Assembly: GCA_012861695.1 (NCBI GenBank)
Contig: JAAOOA010000086.1
Coordinates: 24,949,801-25,013,800 of the forward strand
Direction: 5' to 3'
Length of the DNA: 64,000 nt
Source of the DNA: Trematomus loennbergii
Taxonomy: Eukaryota > Chordata > Actinopteri > Perciformes > Nototheniidae
Shown: positions 33,258 to 44,283 of the stretch, in pieces
Layout of the letters: the number at the start of each line of letters is the position of its first letter
How positions within the stretch are numbered: the stretch's first letter is position 1
Notes under the pieces: model-generated
Databases searched by the model: none
The model's input: the letters and a program-made list of their open reading frames with translations, nothing else
What the model was told of the DNA's origin: nothing
Made by a program: the position numbers and the translations under genes

Positions 33258-34353
33258 AGGCCTGTACTACGAAGCCGGATTTTCCTAACCTGGATATGTT
33301 TGAGTTAGCCGGTTGGCCCAATCCAAAACATACGCGCTCTCACTAAGCTGTCCTACGACGCTGGTTATCAAGTGGATCGCTCAAGCCAGCCGTGCCCTAT
33401 CTAGTTAGGTGCGCGTTCACATGAAAGGGGTGGGGTTTGGAGCATTCGACCAATCTCAAACACGGACAAGCGTACTGACAGCGCAGCGTCATACTTCCTG
33501 AATGAAAAGTGAACTTTAATATTAGTCAAATATGAAGAAGTTAAACTTTAAACATCCATGACTTAAACACTTTATCCAGGATCAAAGCCACATAGCTGCA
33601 CCTGCAAGGTGAATACAGCTGGTAAAAGAAAAAGTGTTTGAATGCGTACATTAACAGGTTTATGAAATCACTGCCCCGTCCAAGACACGAGTGGATCTGA
33701 CTTTAATTACATTTGACTCGAGTGTTTCGTCAACTTAATGTGTTGCTTAAAATAATACTTCTGCATACAGTATGTGACACTGTGAGTGTTGCACGGTCAG
33801 ATACGGCTCAAGAAGCTGACTCAAATAAGGAAATATATGATACATTATGATGTGATATGATATGAATGATAATGGGACACATCGACGTCTGCACTCACAG
33901 TGCCGCGGACTGTACGTAATGTTACTCTGATCCGGTTACTTATGTTGTGGCAGATATTTAAGTAAGCTTTCTTAACGCTAATGTTATAATAGTCAGACTG
34001 CTCTGAAGATGGGAGGGGATATTCTATTAATGTTCACGTTCACACAGTCAGTTGATTTTTGCCGGTCGTCTTTCCTGCAACGGCAGTTTTTCTGTATTTC
34101 CTCTATCCTGTAATATGACTTGATAGCTTTAAACTCCGCACACGGAGCTCTGATTGGTCAGCAGGTGGTGCTTTCACTGAGTTGATCTCTTAGCCTGCAA
34201 CCTAACCTCCTCCCGAGGAGGTTAGCCGCTCAGCATAAGTTACCATGGAGATCTAGCCCGCTAAAAAGAGAACCAGCGTCGTAGGACCAGAAAGCCCGAG
34301 TTTTCCCTGAAGTCAGCCGGCTAAGAGAAAATCCGGCTTCGTAGTACAGGCCT
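33258..34353. mobile_element. MITE, only in unit 2, 3-bp target duplication
   Basis: The ends are aggcctgtactacgaagccgg and ccggcttcgtagtacaggcct, flanked by ctg on both sides. The unit-1 site near 10,285 is uninterrupted. PIF/Harbinger-like elements make 3-bp duplications, so that class is possible. No transposase seen. Confidence 0.75.
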
Positions 34354-34384
34354 CTGATCTGAGGCTTATCCTGGATTTACTCAT

Positions 34385-34505
34385 GGGGTGGCTCAGTCTG
34401 TCGGGACTTGGCTTGAGAAGCCAAAGGGTCGCCGGTGTATATCGGGTGTGTGTGTTCATAAACTAACACCAGTGCAATACTAAACTTCCCCTCAGGGGTT
34501 ACTCA
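34385..34505 (+). mobile_element. tRNA-type SINE fragment (unit 2)
   Basis: Counterpart of 10,318-10,440. Confidence 0.5.
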
Positions 34506-35332
34506 AAGTTGATCTTGATGTAAATCTTAATTTTTACATTACACAAAGTATCAGATAATAATTACATCGAATCCATCACTTTTGATCAGACTTTTTACTG
34601 GACTATAACCCGAGGTGCACAAGCTCACATGACAGGCAGTAAACAGGAACCCCTCCTAGTTTCTTTATGAGTCCTGCAGCTATCACTTGAGGGTTTCTGA
34701 AACAGATATGATGACCTCCTCGTACGTTTCAGTTACCATCCTGAAAGATAACCCTTCAATTACTCTCATCTTAAAATTATGACTGGAAATGTATTGTATT
34801 CATTTCCTGAATGAACTTTTAGACAGTGAGGACTGATCTCCTGCAGTGTGAATGTAAAAACACTAAATGAAGACACTGATGTGATGATGGATCATTACTG
34901 GATGTTGGCTGCTGTGTGACTAATCTCTCCTGTGTGCCTGTCTCTAAGGAACCAGCAGAATGGATGTACAGTGTGAACCCTGTCAGTCTGGCTTCTTTTC
35001 AGAGCATGGTGTGAATTGCACGGACTGGAGAACGTAAGGCTTTGTTTGTTAAGGCATTACTAAAACAAGTAGGGCTCTTCCTGCCCTGCAACATGAAATC
35101 ACCACTTTGTTTCTGCAATAATTGCTCCAAAAAAGTGGTGATTTGTGGCTTTATTTGTATGTGTGATGGACGAATCTTTCCCATCCACAGGAGATTCAAA
35201 CATTGCCAATCCTCCAGTTTTATTTGATTTGGTCACAAAACATAACTCTCAATAGACCTTTTCCAAATGTTTGCATTTTAATATTGATTTGTGTCCTTCT
35301 CTGTACTTTTAACATCATTATAAAGTATAAAG

Positions 35333-36763
35333 TACTGTGTCAAAGTTTTAGGCAGGTGTGAAAAAAACTCAGCTGGTAGGTTGTTCCAAACATCTTGGAG
35401 AACTAACCGCAGATCTTTTGTGGATAGGCTTCCTCAAATCCCTCTGTCTCTTCATGTAGTCCCAGACAGACTCGATGATGTTGAGATCAGGGCTCTGGAG
35501 GCCATACCACCACTTCCAGGACTTTTTGTTCTTCTTCATGCTGAAGATAGTTCTTAATGACATTGTCTGTATGTTTCGGGTCGTTGTCCTGCTGCAGAAT
35601 ACATTTTCGCCAGCCCTTTTGTGAACAAACTGCCTTCTTCTGTAGACAATTATTTCAATCAGTCGAGAGCACAAGCTGCCATTGATCTGCATCACAGTTC
35701 CTATGTTTTCCAGCATAGTTGAGTCGCTTGGCCTTGTTTCCATGTCGGAGGTATGTCTTTTTGGCTATCTTCCACAAACTCACCTTGGTAGCAGAGTTTG
35801 GCTTTTCCTCACCCAGTTTTAAGCCTCCTACAAAGCTGTTTCAGTGAATGACTGTGTTTAAGGCTGCAGCCACACAAAGACGAAACGGGTCGTATCCGCT
35901 ACAGTTCTCTCTCTTATAGGCGGTTCGGCCACACGAGGCCGACACGGAAACGCAGATAACGATAAGGGGTCCCAAGGTGGGTAGATCTGCGGACGCAATG
36001 CTCTGGGGGGCCGAACGGCTCCGTGTGTACGCCCTATACGATCATTTCCTGATAACGATGAAGCCATAGCCCCGCCTCTCCCCACCTCTGCTGCTCACTG
36101 CTGTAGCATGGTCTGTAGCATGGTCAGTAGCTACTGTCAGTACCTACTGCTACTGACCATGCTACAGCTGTTAGTGCAAAATCTACAGCTCCTCTACCAC
36201 AACCATCACCAACAAGTGGACATGGAGAACTATATAAACTACATGTTGCTGAATCCACCGCGGAGAATAAACAGAAGGGCAACCAGGCAACCATGTTCGG
36301 GGTTCTTCTTCGCTGCTTTTGGTGTATTTTGTGGCAGAAGTACAGCGCCACTTACAGGCCTGGCACATGTACTACAGCGTCTCCAGCGGGTCGAGCGGTC
36401 TCGTGTGGACGGAAGACTTTTTTGATATCGAATTCGGTTAGTTTTCGTTATCGTCTCCGTGTGGCTCCAGCCTAAACCTACATGTAAAACTGATGATCAT
36501 TAGCCCCTGTTCGGTATAATTGGTTGATCATACCCCTGACTGTAATCCTACAAAATCCCTGACTTTGTGCAAGTGTACCTGTAGGAATTGATGCCGGTTT
36601 GAAAGCAAAGGGTAGTAAAACCACATATTGATTTGATTTAGATTTTTCTTTTGTTCGTTCACTTTGCATTTTGTGAATTGATAACAAATAAAGATTTATA
36701 ATTTATATTTTTGAAAGCATTCTTAGTTTACAGCATTTTTTCACACCTGCCTAAAGATATTGT
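35333..36763 (-). mobile_element. Tc1-like transposon remnant with nested MITE (unit 2)
   Basis: Counterpart of 12,151-13,552. The minus-strand ORF 35,369-35,743 carries SPDLNIIESVWDYMKR and a slightly longer C-terminus. The nested MITE is at 35,860-36,473. It occupies the intron before the transmembrane exon. Confidence 0.75.
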
Positions 36764-36974
36764 ATATATTTTTCAAGTTTCATTTCAAACACAAAGTACT
36801 GAATCTGTTTTTCATTTCTCTTTTCCCAGGTGCTCAGGAACCCAGGTAAAGCTGAAAGAAGGAAGCAGGAGCAGCGATGTTGTCTGTGGAGGTTCTTCAA
36901 GGAGTCATTACTTTGTCATGCCACCAATATTATTGTTGGTATTAACAATTGTTGCACTCTTAATTAGAGGTTAG

Positions 36975-36980
36975 TGCTTG
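36975..36980. other. Target site duplication, left (tgcttg)
   Basis: Matches 52,178-52,183. The empty site in unit 1 has one tgcttg at 13,762. Confidence 0.95.
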
Positions 36981-37310
36981 AGTAGTGTTACCAATCCCGC
37001 TTCAATCTCATTAGTATGCAAAAAAAGTGACAGGTCACACCTTCTAAGTCCCGCCCCCTAATTAAGTTTATGACATCCTCCCTTTTGATATGCTAATGAG
37101 CCCCTTTGATCGAGGTGTTATCGCGTACAGGTGTGACATCCTCACCGGTAGCCCCCACCCCCCTCAGCCCACCCCCTCCCCCTCACATACAGGTGCTACA
37201 TCCTCTCAGGTAGCCCCCCCTTCTCAGCCCCCACCCCGCTCAGCCCCCACCCTCTCAACCCACCCCTCCTCCCCCCTTACAGCAGGTTTCACATCCGCCC
37301 TCTCAGCCCC
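36981..37310 (+). repeat. Polinton left terminal inverted repeat
   Basis: About 330 bp: a terminal block, one copy of the gacatcc...gatatgctaatgagc...gataac-type unit (here inverted), then a C-rich tract. It pairs with 51,465-52,177, where the internal unit is present seven times. Confidence 0.85.
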
Positions 37311-38240
37311 CACCTCTCTCAGCCCCCACCTACCGCAACCCACCCCCCTCCTCATCCCCCTCCTGTCCGGTCAGCAGGGCTGTTACAGTTTAAATCTTAC
37401 GGACAAAATTAGATATGATTCGCTATTAAACAAACTAATTATAGTAGATTAATTAACTATTCAAACGTGTACAGTAATTTACAATAACACGGGAATAATA
37501 AAACGGGGGCGCTCTCCCTCCTCTCATGACAACACGCCAGTATCATGCAGCTCGCGGGTCCAATAGTGAGTGACTCGATAGTAAAACTAAAAAACATAGT
37601 TATAACTAGTTTAGGTAGTTTGAGAGGTAATTAAAATAGCTGCGTGTGATATCTGAAGAGTGTGTTTTGTTCCGCTCAACGCATACAGAGATGCATGGCG
37701 AATAGTCCGCAGCACCGGTTCTCCCGTCAGCAGCAGCACAGCGTCTCTCCCGTCACGTTACTAGCGTTTATGTCCATGCACAGTCAGCCCATACAGGACA
37801 TCTTTTGTCGGTCACACACTATTCTTGTATGTCACATAAGTGGTGCAAATGATACGGTATTGCGCTAAAGGGGATGTCATTTTGGCCGGAGAGATTTCCC
37901 TCACACACACACACACACACACACGCACACATAAGTCTCTCTGGAGAGGGTAACAATAGTTTAAAGATCTTACTGACCATGGGGTATTCTTGGTTTTTTT
38001 CTTTTATGTTTAATTACATCACCCCTTAATAAAATAATCCTTATATGAAGTTATATGAGATTAGAAATAGCTGTAGGTTAGGAGGAAAGAGAAGATTTTT
38101 TTTTATGTCCCACCACCTCCTCAGCCCCCACCCCCTCTCAACCCCCTCCTCCTCATCCCCCCTCCTGTCCGGTCAGCGGGGCCATTACAGTTTAAATCTT
38201 ACGGACAAAATTAGATATGACTCGATATTAAACAAACTAA
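37311..38240. other. Polinton left arm, non-coding, with direct repeats
   Basis: No supported gene. Two blocks recur in direct orientation: tgtccggtcagcrgggc...aaacaaactaat (37,365-37,440 and 38,166-38,240) and tctctctggagagg...gaagattt (about 37,930-38,100 and 38,352-38,520). The C-rich tail of the inverted repeat is also repeated at 38,110-38,165. Confidence 0.6.
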
Positions 38241-38338
38241 TGGACAGTCTCCTGAGACATATGGTGGGGGACTCGTTTGGGGGGTGTATGGGCGTCAGAT
38301 CAGTTACCCCAAGTAAAACAATTATTCAGATACCCTGT
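38241..38338 (+). pseudogene. Detached copy of the protease gene 5' end
   Basis: About 98 bp nearly identical to the start of the protease gene (complement of 45,583-45,679), reading DSLLRHMVGDSFGG before a frameshift. It sits between the two direct-repeat blocks in the left arm, opposite in orientation to the real gene. It must be an internal duplication or a recombination scar. Confidence 0.8.
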
Positions 38339-38616
38339 CACACACACAAGTCTCTCTGGAGAGGTTAACAATAGTTTAAAGATCTTACTGATCATGGGGT
38401 ATTTTGGTTTTTTTCTTTAGGTTTAATTACATCACCCCTTAATAAAATAATCCTTATATGAAGTTATATGAGATTAGAAATAGCTGTAGGTCTGGAGGAA
38501 AGAGAAGATTTATTTTTTATTTTATAAATGTGCTCACCACAGATGTTAGCTGTAAAAAAAAAAAACACTTGAGAATGCAGACCTGAAGGTGTGACCCGAG
38601 CTGGCTCATGCCAGTT

Positions 38617-38777
<161 letters not shown>

Positions 38778-38792
38778 ACACACACGCACACA

Positions 38793-39253
38793 CGCCGTGT
38801 GAAATCGGGGGTGTCCCCCGACCCAGATAGAATCTTCCCCCCTTCAGCAGTTCGGGGCGACCCCCAACACCACTGCAGTCTGAGAGCCAGGCATATTTTT
38901 GAGCTTCTCAGTGTGGCCGTAGAACAGCTCTGGATGACCCCATCCCAGACAACGAGTTGCCATACAGGTAAATTACTTGTGGTTATTTTTATAAGATGAT
39001 CGCAAAATGAATTGTTGTTAAATGTAATATTGCAGTGCTTCAAATACTTACCCCTTTTCTTTTTTACCTCTCTGTCTCTTTTCTGTACAGATCTGCCTCA
39101 CGATCGCAGCGCTACGACCGTCAACTTTATGGTTACACCAACTGAATAAGCTGGATCCATCTGATAGCGGTGTGGTTTTCTTCAGCAGTGAGAAATGTAT
39201 TTTTGATTTCCTTTCTATTTTCTTGTGATGGGATGATTTCATAAACGGTCAAA
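38793..39253. other. Polinton left arm, no gene
   Basis: Between the microsatellite and PolB region. Contains splice-like caggtaaat at 38,965 and cag at 39,090, but no ORF with recognisable domain. Confidence 0.4.
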
Positions 39254-40131
39254 CATGGGTGATTTAGCAGCTGCAGAAACGTCATTTAATCAATGTCTGA
39301 ATGATATAAGTGGTCTAAGCGAAGATGATTACACGTATGGTGAAATGTCATTTCCTCCGTGTTCAAACAATATTAGCAGTTGAGTGACGAAGAACTAGAT
39401 GTAAACGACCATTCCTCCCCCTCGGAAACAAACTCATGCTACCCAACAATATTAGATAGCGCACTGGAAGCAGTTTCCCCCGTGCAAACGGTGTACACAA
39501 TGATCAAAACAGCATCCCGAATGCTCCCGAGTTAGCAGGCCCGTCGTTACAAAATGGTGGAAATGCTATGACAGTCGGAATGCTTCAACACGTGTTGTGT
39601 CTCGACCTGTATTCAATAACATAGAACTGAGTCAGTCTTTAGTCCTACCCCGTCCAGCGCTGAGGCAGATTACACATCGTATCACGGTAGTATGATGGTC
39701 CGTGTACACGATATGCTGGATGAGGCTTTTTTACTAGCAGAGAGGGAAGATCTTGTACAGATTGAGTTAAGGGGGGAGCAACTGCAAGGTAACGTGTCAG
39801 CCATTTTGAATGCCAACCACGACAGTAATCTGATGATTTTGACGAAGCGCTCTTCAACGCAGTGCAGTCAAATTGGGCTGTTATGGCAGACAGCGATCTT
39901 GAATTAGTGGTGCAAATTGTTCATTCACCTCGGGGTGGTGGGGAGAAACGATTGGCTAGTAAAATGTTGGATAATGAAATTGTTAAAAAGAAGAAGCGCT
40001 TTCTTTACATTGTTCACAACCCCGCCAACCAGCTGTGTTTTGCTATTAATTTAGCACTGTTGCTGCATGACAACCTCACTGATACGAAGGTATTGAACGC
40101 GGTAGAGAGATTCAGAGGGGGGTGGGTTTGA
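39254..40131 (+). pseudogene. PolB N-terminal region, frameshifted
   Basis: From ATG at 39,254 the reading frame is acidic and Ser/Asn-rich and closes near 39,380. The following 750 bp stays codable only by changing frame several times (about 39,380, 39,500, 39,680, 39,830 and 40,120), including the open pieces 39,692-39,907 and 39,862-40,131. Content matches the poorly conserved N-terminal extension of Polinton DNA polymerases, directly upstream of the intact core. It is either decay or several base indels in the assembly. Confidence 0.6.
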
Positions 40132-43100
40132 CAGACCAGACAGCGGTGACGTTCACTGACATTGAGAAATTCGAAGAGAGTCTAAATTGCAAGATTGTGG
40201 TGTTTTACAGAGGCGATGAAGATCGGACCCTCTGTAAATTCCAGACAGACGGTCCCAAAAGAGATAAAACTGTTTTTTTGTTTCTCCTCGAAAACCATTA
40301 CTATGGGATTAAGAACTTGAAGGGTTTTCTAGGCGCCTCCTTTGTCTGTGAACACTGCTACACCGGCTACAACTCGCGATGGTTTCATTCATGTAAAGGC
40401 CATTGTTTTGTCTGTCTTGACCCCTCTTGTACTCTGGATGAGTTTAAACCCATCTTTTGTAAAGACTGTAACAAAACTTGCCGTACGGTCGGCTGTCATG
40501 CTCGACATAAAAAACAGACACAGAGAGCATCAGCCATTGCCAGTAACTGCGATTTACACAAAAAGTGTGTAGATTGTCAACTTTCTTACTACATTCCCAA
40601 GAGTAGTGCAGATAAAACACACAAGTGTATGGTAAAAAAATGTAAGACATGTAACGAGAAGCTGCCCTCTGCTTCAACAGGCGAGTGTGTAGAACATCTG
40701 TGTTACATTGGTGTGTTACCCAAAGAGACAGAGCACAACGACCACATCGTGTTTTATGATTTTGAAACAATGGCGGGGGCAGACGGTGTACATGTCCCCT
40801 TCCTGGTGTGTACAAAAACCCTGGCAGGCGAAACTTGGGTCGCTGAGGGCACCGACTGTGCACTGCAGTTTCTGGCCCACTTTAGACGCCCCAAATTCAA
40901 GAATGCAACCTTCATTGCTCACAATGCCAAGGGTTTTGACAGCTATCTCATTATCAATGCAATGATTGAACAAGGGTTAAAACCATCTTTGGTAATGCAG
41001 GGAAGTAAAGTGATTTATTTTACTGACCAAGATTTCAGACAAAAGTACATAGATTCTCTGTCTTACCTCTCTATGCGGCTAGCTGCAATGCCCAAAGCTT
41101 TGGGGTTCGAAGATAAAACCAAGGGGTATTTCCCTCACGGTTTCAGCTCTAAGGCCAATCTGAGTTATATCGGACCTTACCCACCAGCACACTGTTATGG
41201 GATTGAACGCATGACAACTGATGAAAAGAGTGACTTTTTCGCATGGTATGAGACGGTACGCACGGGTACTTTTGATTTTCGAAAGCAGGCATTGCTTTAC
41301 TGTAAAAACGATGTCGACATTCTTGCACAGGGCTGCACTTTATTCCGAAAAGGATTCCTTGAAGAGACTGGTGTAGATCCTTTTAGTCGTGCGACCATTG
41401 CTTCGGCCTGTATGAAAGTTTTCACCACAAACTTTCTGCCTCCAAAAACCCTAGCCATCCCCCCGCCCGATGATTACCGTCGTGAAAACAAGACATACTC
41501 CAGCGCTGGTATCCAGTGGTTAGATTGGGTGACTCATACTGAGGGGGTATTTATTCAACATGCGTTGAATGAAGGTGAGAAACGAGTGGGACGTTTCGTC
41601 GTAGATGGTTTTGCTGAAGTTGAGGGAGTAAAGATTGTCTGGGAATTTCTTGGGTGCTTTTATCACGGCTGTCCGTCGTGTTATAAGGGGCATGAGAAAA
41701 ACCCCTTGACCGGTGGCACATTTGAGCGGCTCCATGTTGCTAGTGAGGAAAAGCTGCATGAGCTACAGTCTGTTCACGGGGCCAAAGTGATTGTTATGCG
41801 AGAGCATACATGGGGGGAGATGAAAAAATCCAATCAAGATTTGCAGGCTTTCCTCAGGGAATACAAAGCTCCAGAACCGTTGACCCCCAGGGCTGCTTTA
41901 TACGGGGGAAGAACGTGTGCAGTGAAGTTGAGGTACACTGCAGCGGCAGATGAATTGATTCATTATTGTGATTTCACCTCCCTGTACCCCTTTGTAAACT
42001 GCACAGGCCTATATCCGATAGGCCACCCTCAGATCATCTTCCGAGATTTCAAAGATCCTCAGAGTTATTTCGGGTTAATCAGAGCCACCGTAGACCCTCC
42101 TAGGGGTCTTTACTTTCCAGTTCTGCCTTACAAAACTGCAGCGGGTAAGCTTGTGTTCACCCTCTGTCGTACATGCGCTGAGCTCAACAACCAACAGGGG
42201 CCCTGCACGCACAGCAAAGAGGAAAGAGCATTAACAGGAGTTTGGGTGACAACAGAATTCAACAAGGCTCTGGACATGGGTTACAAGCTGACTCAGATCA
42301 CAGAGGTGTGGCATTTTGAGAACAAAAGTGACAGCATTTTTGTAGATTATATACACACATTTTTGAAGGGTAAACAAGAAGCATCTGGTTATCCTTCAGA
42401 AGCAATAGATGATGAGAGCAGACAAAAGTATGTGACAGACTACCATGCTAATCAAGGCATACAGCTCGACGCAGCTAAAATCACATCAAACCCAGCCAAA
42501 AGACAAGTGTCAAAGCTATGTCTCAACAGTTTCTGGGGTAAATTTGCTCAGAGAAGCAATCTGACACAGACTAAGATTGTGACCAAAACAGAAGAATTTC
42601 TTAACCTCCTGTTTTCAGCTAAACATAAGGTTAAGTATTTCTCATTCACAAATGACAGGACAGCTCTGGTCCAATGGTGTTATGACGACGATGGTCACTC
42701 CCCTCCCAACAAGGTGGATAACATATTCATTGCAGCATTCACCACTGCCTATGCCAGGCTAAAACTGTACAGCGAATTGGAGAAATTGCAGCATAGAGTC
42801 TTCTACTACGACACAGATAGTATCATATATGTAACAAGACCTGGAGAGACTCCACTTTCGATGGGGGTTTATCTGGGTGATCTTACAGACGAGTTGGGCG
42901 GTGATACAATCAAAGAGTTTGTTTCTGCAGGTCCTAAAAGTTATGCATACCAAACCAAAAATCAGAAAAAGGTTGTGATGCGAGTGAAAGGGATTACACA
43001 GACGCATGAGTGCTGTGAACGGGTGAACTTTGATAGTCTTACAGATCTGGTGGAAGGCTACGTTCAAAACACTGCGAGGGGGCGGGTTCTTGAGGTCCCA

Positions 43101-43229
43101 CAACACAACATTGTACGAAATAAAGAGGGTTTCATTTTGAGAAATGTGTCATTCACCAAAAAGTTCAGAGTAGTGTTTGATAAAAGACGTCTGCTAGGCG
43201 GAGGAGATACTTTGCCTTTTGGGTATTGA
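40122..43229 (+). CDS. Protein-primed family B DNA polymerase (core)
   Basis: 1035 aa. It replicates the linear element using a terminal-protein primer. Exonuclease motifs: YDFET (212-216), AHNAKGFDSY (266-275) and YCKNDVDIL (393-401). Polymerase motifs: DFTSLYP (617-623, motif A), KLCLNSFWGKF (798-808, motif B) and YYDTDSI (895-901, motif C). All catalytic acidic residues are present. Cys-rich clusters occupy residues 76-194 and 512-520. The family is normally longer at the N-terminus; the missing part is the frameshifted region 39,254-40,131, so the ATG at 40,122 is probably not the native start. The ATPase gene starts 22 bp downstream on the same strand. Confidence 0.93.
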   Translation: MGLTDQTAVTFTDIEKFEESLNCKIVVFYRGDEDRTLCKFQTDGPKRDKTVFLFLLENHYYGIKNLKGFLGASFVCEHCYTGYNSRWFHSCKGHCFVCLDPSCTLDEFKPIFCKDCNKTCRTVGCHARHKKQTQRASAIASNCDLHKKCVDCQLSYYIPKSSADKTHKCMVKKCKTCNEKLPSASTGECVEHLCYIGVLPKETEHNDHIVFYDFETMAGADGVHVPFLVCTKTLAGETWVAEGTDCALQFLAHFRRPKFKNATFIAHNAKGFDSYLIINAMIEQGLKPSLVMQGSKVIYFTDQDFRQKYIDSLSYLSMRLAAMPKALGFEDKTKGYFPHGFSSKANLSYIGPYPPAHCYGIERMTTDEKSDFFAWYETVRTGTFDFRKQALLYCKNDVDILAQGCTLFRKGFLEETGVDPFSRATIASACMKVFTTNFLPPKTLAIPPPDDYRRENKTYSSAGIQWLDWVTHTEGVFIQHALNEGEKRVGRFVVDGFAEVEGVKIVWEFLGCFYHGCPSCYKGHEKNPLTGGTFERLHVASEEKLHELQSVHGAKVIVMREHTWGEMKKSNQDLQAFLREYKAPEPLTPRAALYGGRTCAVKLRYTAAADELIHYCDFTSLYPFVNCTGLYPIGHPQIIFRDFKDPQSYFGLIRATVDPPRGLYFPVLPYKTAAGKLVFTLCRTCAELNNQQGPCTHSKEERALTGVWVTTEFNKALDMGYKLTQITEVWHFENKSDSIFVDYIHTFLKGKQEASGYPSEAIDDESRQKYVTDYHANQGIQLDAAKITSNPAKRQVSKLCLNSFWGKFAQRSNLTQTKIVTKTEEFLNLLFSAKHKVKYFSFTNDRTALVQWCYDDDGHSPPNKVDNIFIAAFTTAYARLKLYSELEKLQHRVFYYDTDSIIYVTRPGETPLSMGVYLGDLTDELGGDTIKEFVSAGPKSYAYQTKNQKKVVMRVKGITQTHECCERVNFDSLTDLVEGYVQNTARGRVLEVPQHNIVRNKEGFILRNVSFTKKFRVVFDKRRLLGGGDTLPFGY

Positions 43230-43250
43230 GAAATAATAAGAAGAGACAAA

Positions 43251-43928
43251 ATGTTTTTACCTAACCAAATTGATTTTGAACCCAGACTGCGTGTCCCTTT
43301 TTCATGTATAATAGTCGGACCCAGCGGGTGTGGAAAAACTTTTTTTGTCAAGAATGTACTGCAAAATTGTATTCATGTAATGGATGTACAGCCTCAAAAT
43401 ATTGTATGGATTTATACTTCTTTCCAACCCATGTATGCAGAACTGCAGGAGCAGAATAAAAATATGAAATTCATCAAAGGTCTGCCTGAATCATTTGAAG
43501 ATGAATCTCTATTTCCTCCTGATCAAAGTCATTTGATTATATTGGACGATGTTATATTTCAAGCCTCGGAGCATCCGGAAGTAGTCCGACTTTTCACCCA
43601 ATACCGCCATCACAGAAATATGAGTGTTATAATGCTGACACAAAATGTTTTTCATCAGGGGAAGAATAGTCGAACAATTAGTCTGAATACTAATTACATG
43701 GTCTTGTTTAAAAACCCCAGAGACAGATTACAGATGAATATACTTGCTCAGCAGATATACCCTGGTAATAAATCATTTTTCCTACAAAGTTTTGAGGATG
43801 CCACCAAGGACCCCCACGGATATTTAGTCCTGGACATGACCCCCAGCTGTCCAGACATCTATAGACTTCGGTCAGGAGTACTACGTACACAGTGGCTAGT
43901 TGTTTACGTACCAAAACCGAAAACTTGA
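43251..43928 (+). CDS. DNA-packaging ATPase (FtsK/HerA-type, A32-like)
   Basis: 225 aa. Pumps the element's DNA into capsids in Polintons and related viruses. Walker A is GPSGCGKT (23-30), Walker B is HLIILDD (94-100), and a sensor-like VIMLTQN follows. The length is normal for Polinton ATPases and the frame is intact. It starts shortly after PolB and is followed 8 bp later by the next ORF, suggesting a compact co-oriented block. Confidence 0.92.
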   Translation: MFLPNQIDFEPRLRVPFSCIIVGPSGCGKTFFVKNVLQNCIHVMDVQPQNIVWIYTSFQPMYAELQEQNKNMKFIKGLPESFEDESLFPPDQSHLIILDDVIFQASEHPEVVRLFTQYRHHRNMSVIMLTQNVFHQGKNSRTISLNTNYMVLFKNPRDRLQMNILAQQIYPGNKSFFLQSFEDATKDPHGYLVLDMTPSCPDIYRLRSGVLRTQWLVVYVPKPKT

Positions 43929-43935
43929 AAACAGT

Positions 43936-44280
43936 ATGTCTGCCCGTTTAAAAAGAAACATGCCACTGCTAAAGGCATTATGTCAGGCCAGGCCTTCGAA
44001 GCGTAAGGATATTCTCAACAACTGCTCCACGGATTTTCTTCAATCACTCTGTGAACTGTCTTTAAATCTCTTAAAGGGGAACATACCGCTATCTGGTGCT
44101 CAGTATAAGAAACTCAAAAAACAAAAGAAAATTATCAAACTATTGGCCAGTAAAAAGACCAACCTAAAAACTAAACACAAGGCCTTAAGAAAACAATCTG
44201 GGGGTTTTCTTCTGCCTCTGCTAGGTGCTGTGATCCCCATCTTAGGACAGCTTTTAGGAGGGCTTATTCGACCAAAGTAA
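43936..44280 (+). CDS. Small basic Polinton protein with hydrophobic tail
   Basis: 114 aa from the ATG at 43,936 (MSARLKRNMPLLKAL). Lys-rich middle with KKLKKQKK and a glycine/leucine hydrophobic tail (GGFLLPLLGAVIPILGQLLG). Proteins of this type occupy the same position in metazoan Polintons and adintoviruses and are thought to be virion components. Role is inferred from position and composition. An upstream in-frame ATG at 43,900 overlaps the ATPase and is less likely. Confidence 0.65.
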   Translation: MSARLKRNMPLLKALCQARPSKRKDILNNCSTDFLQSLCELSLNLLKGNIPLSGAQYKKLKKQKKIIKLLASKKTNLKTKHKALRKQSGGFLLPLLGAVIPILGQLLGGLIRPK

Positions 44281-44283
44281 ACC

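Larger units (their letters stand above)
31725..36969 (+). pseudogene. TNF-receptor-superfamily-like gene, unit 2, interrupted
   Basis: Exons 31,725-31,808, 32,020-32,144, 33,040-33,195, 34,949-35,033 and 36,830-36,969 correspond to those of unit 1. Exons 2-5 stay open and differ by few residues (LQECSETTD for LQGCSETTD; CGGSSRSHYFVM for CGSSSRSHYIVM). Exon 1 has two extra bases that create TAG after SKEYLQ, while its 3' end is in the correct phase for exon 2, the opposite of unit 1. The acceptor of exon 2 changed from CAG to AAG. The Polinton begins 11 bp after the donor of the transmembrane exon, putting any cytoplasmic exons 15.2 kb away. Confidence 0.6.

Noticed and set aside
37662..37868. 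68-aa ORF in the Polinton left arm
   Set aside because: No recognisable domain, composition like non-coding sequence, not near other genes of the block.
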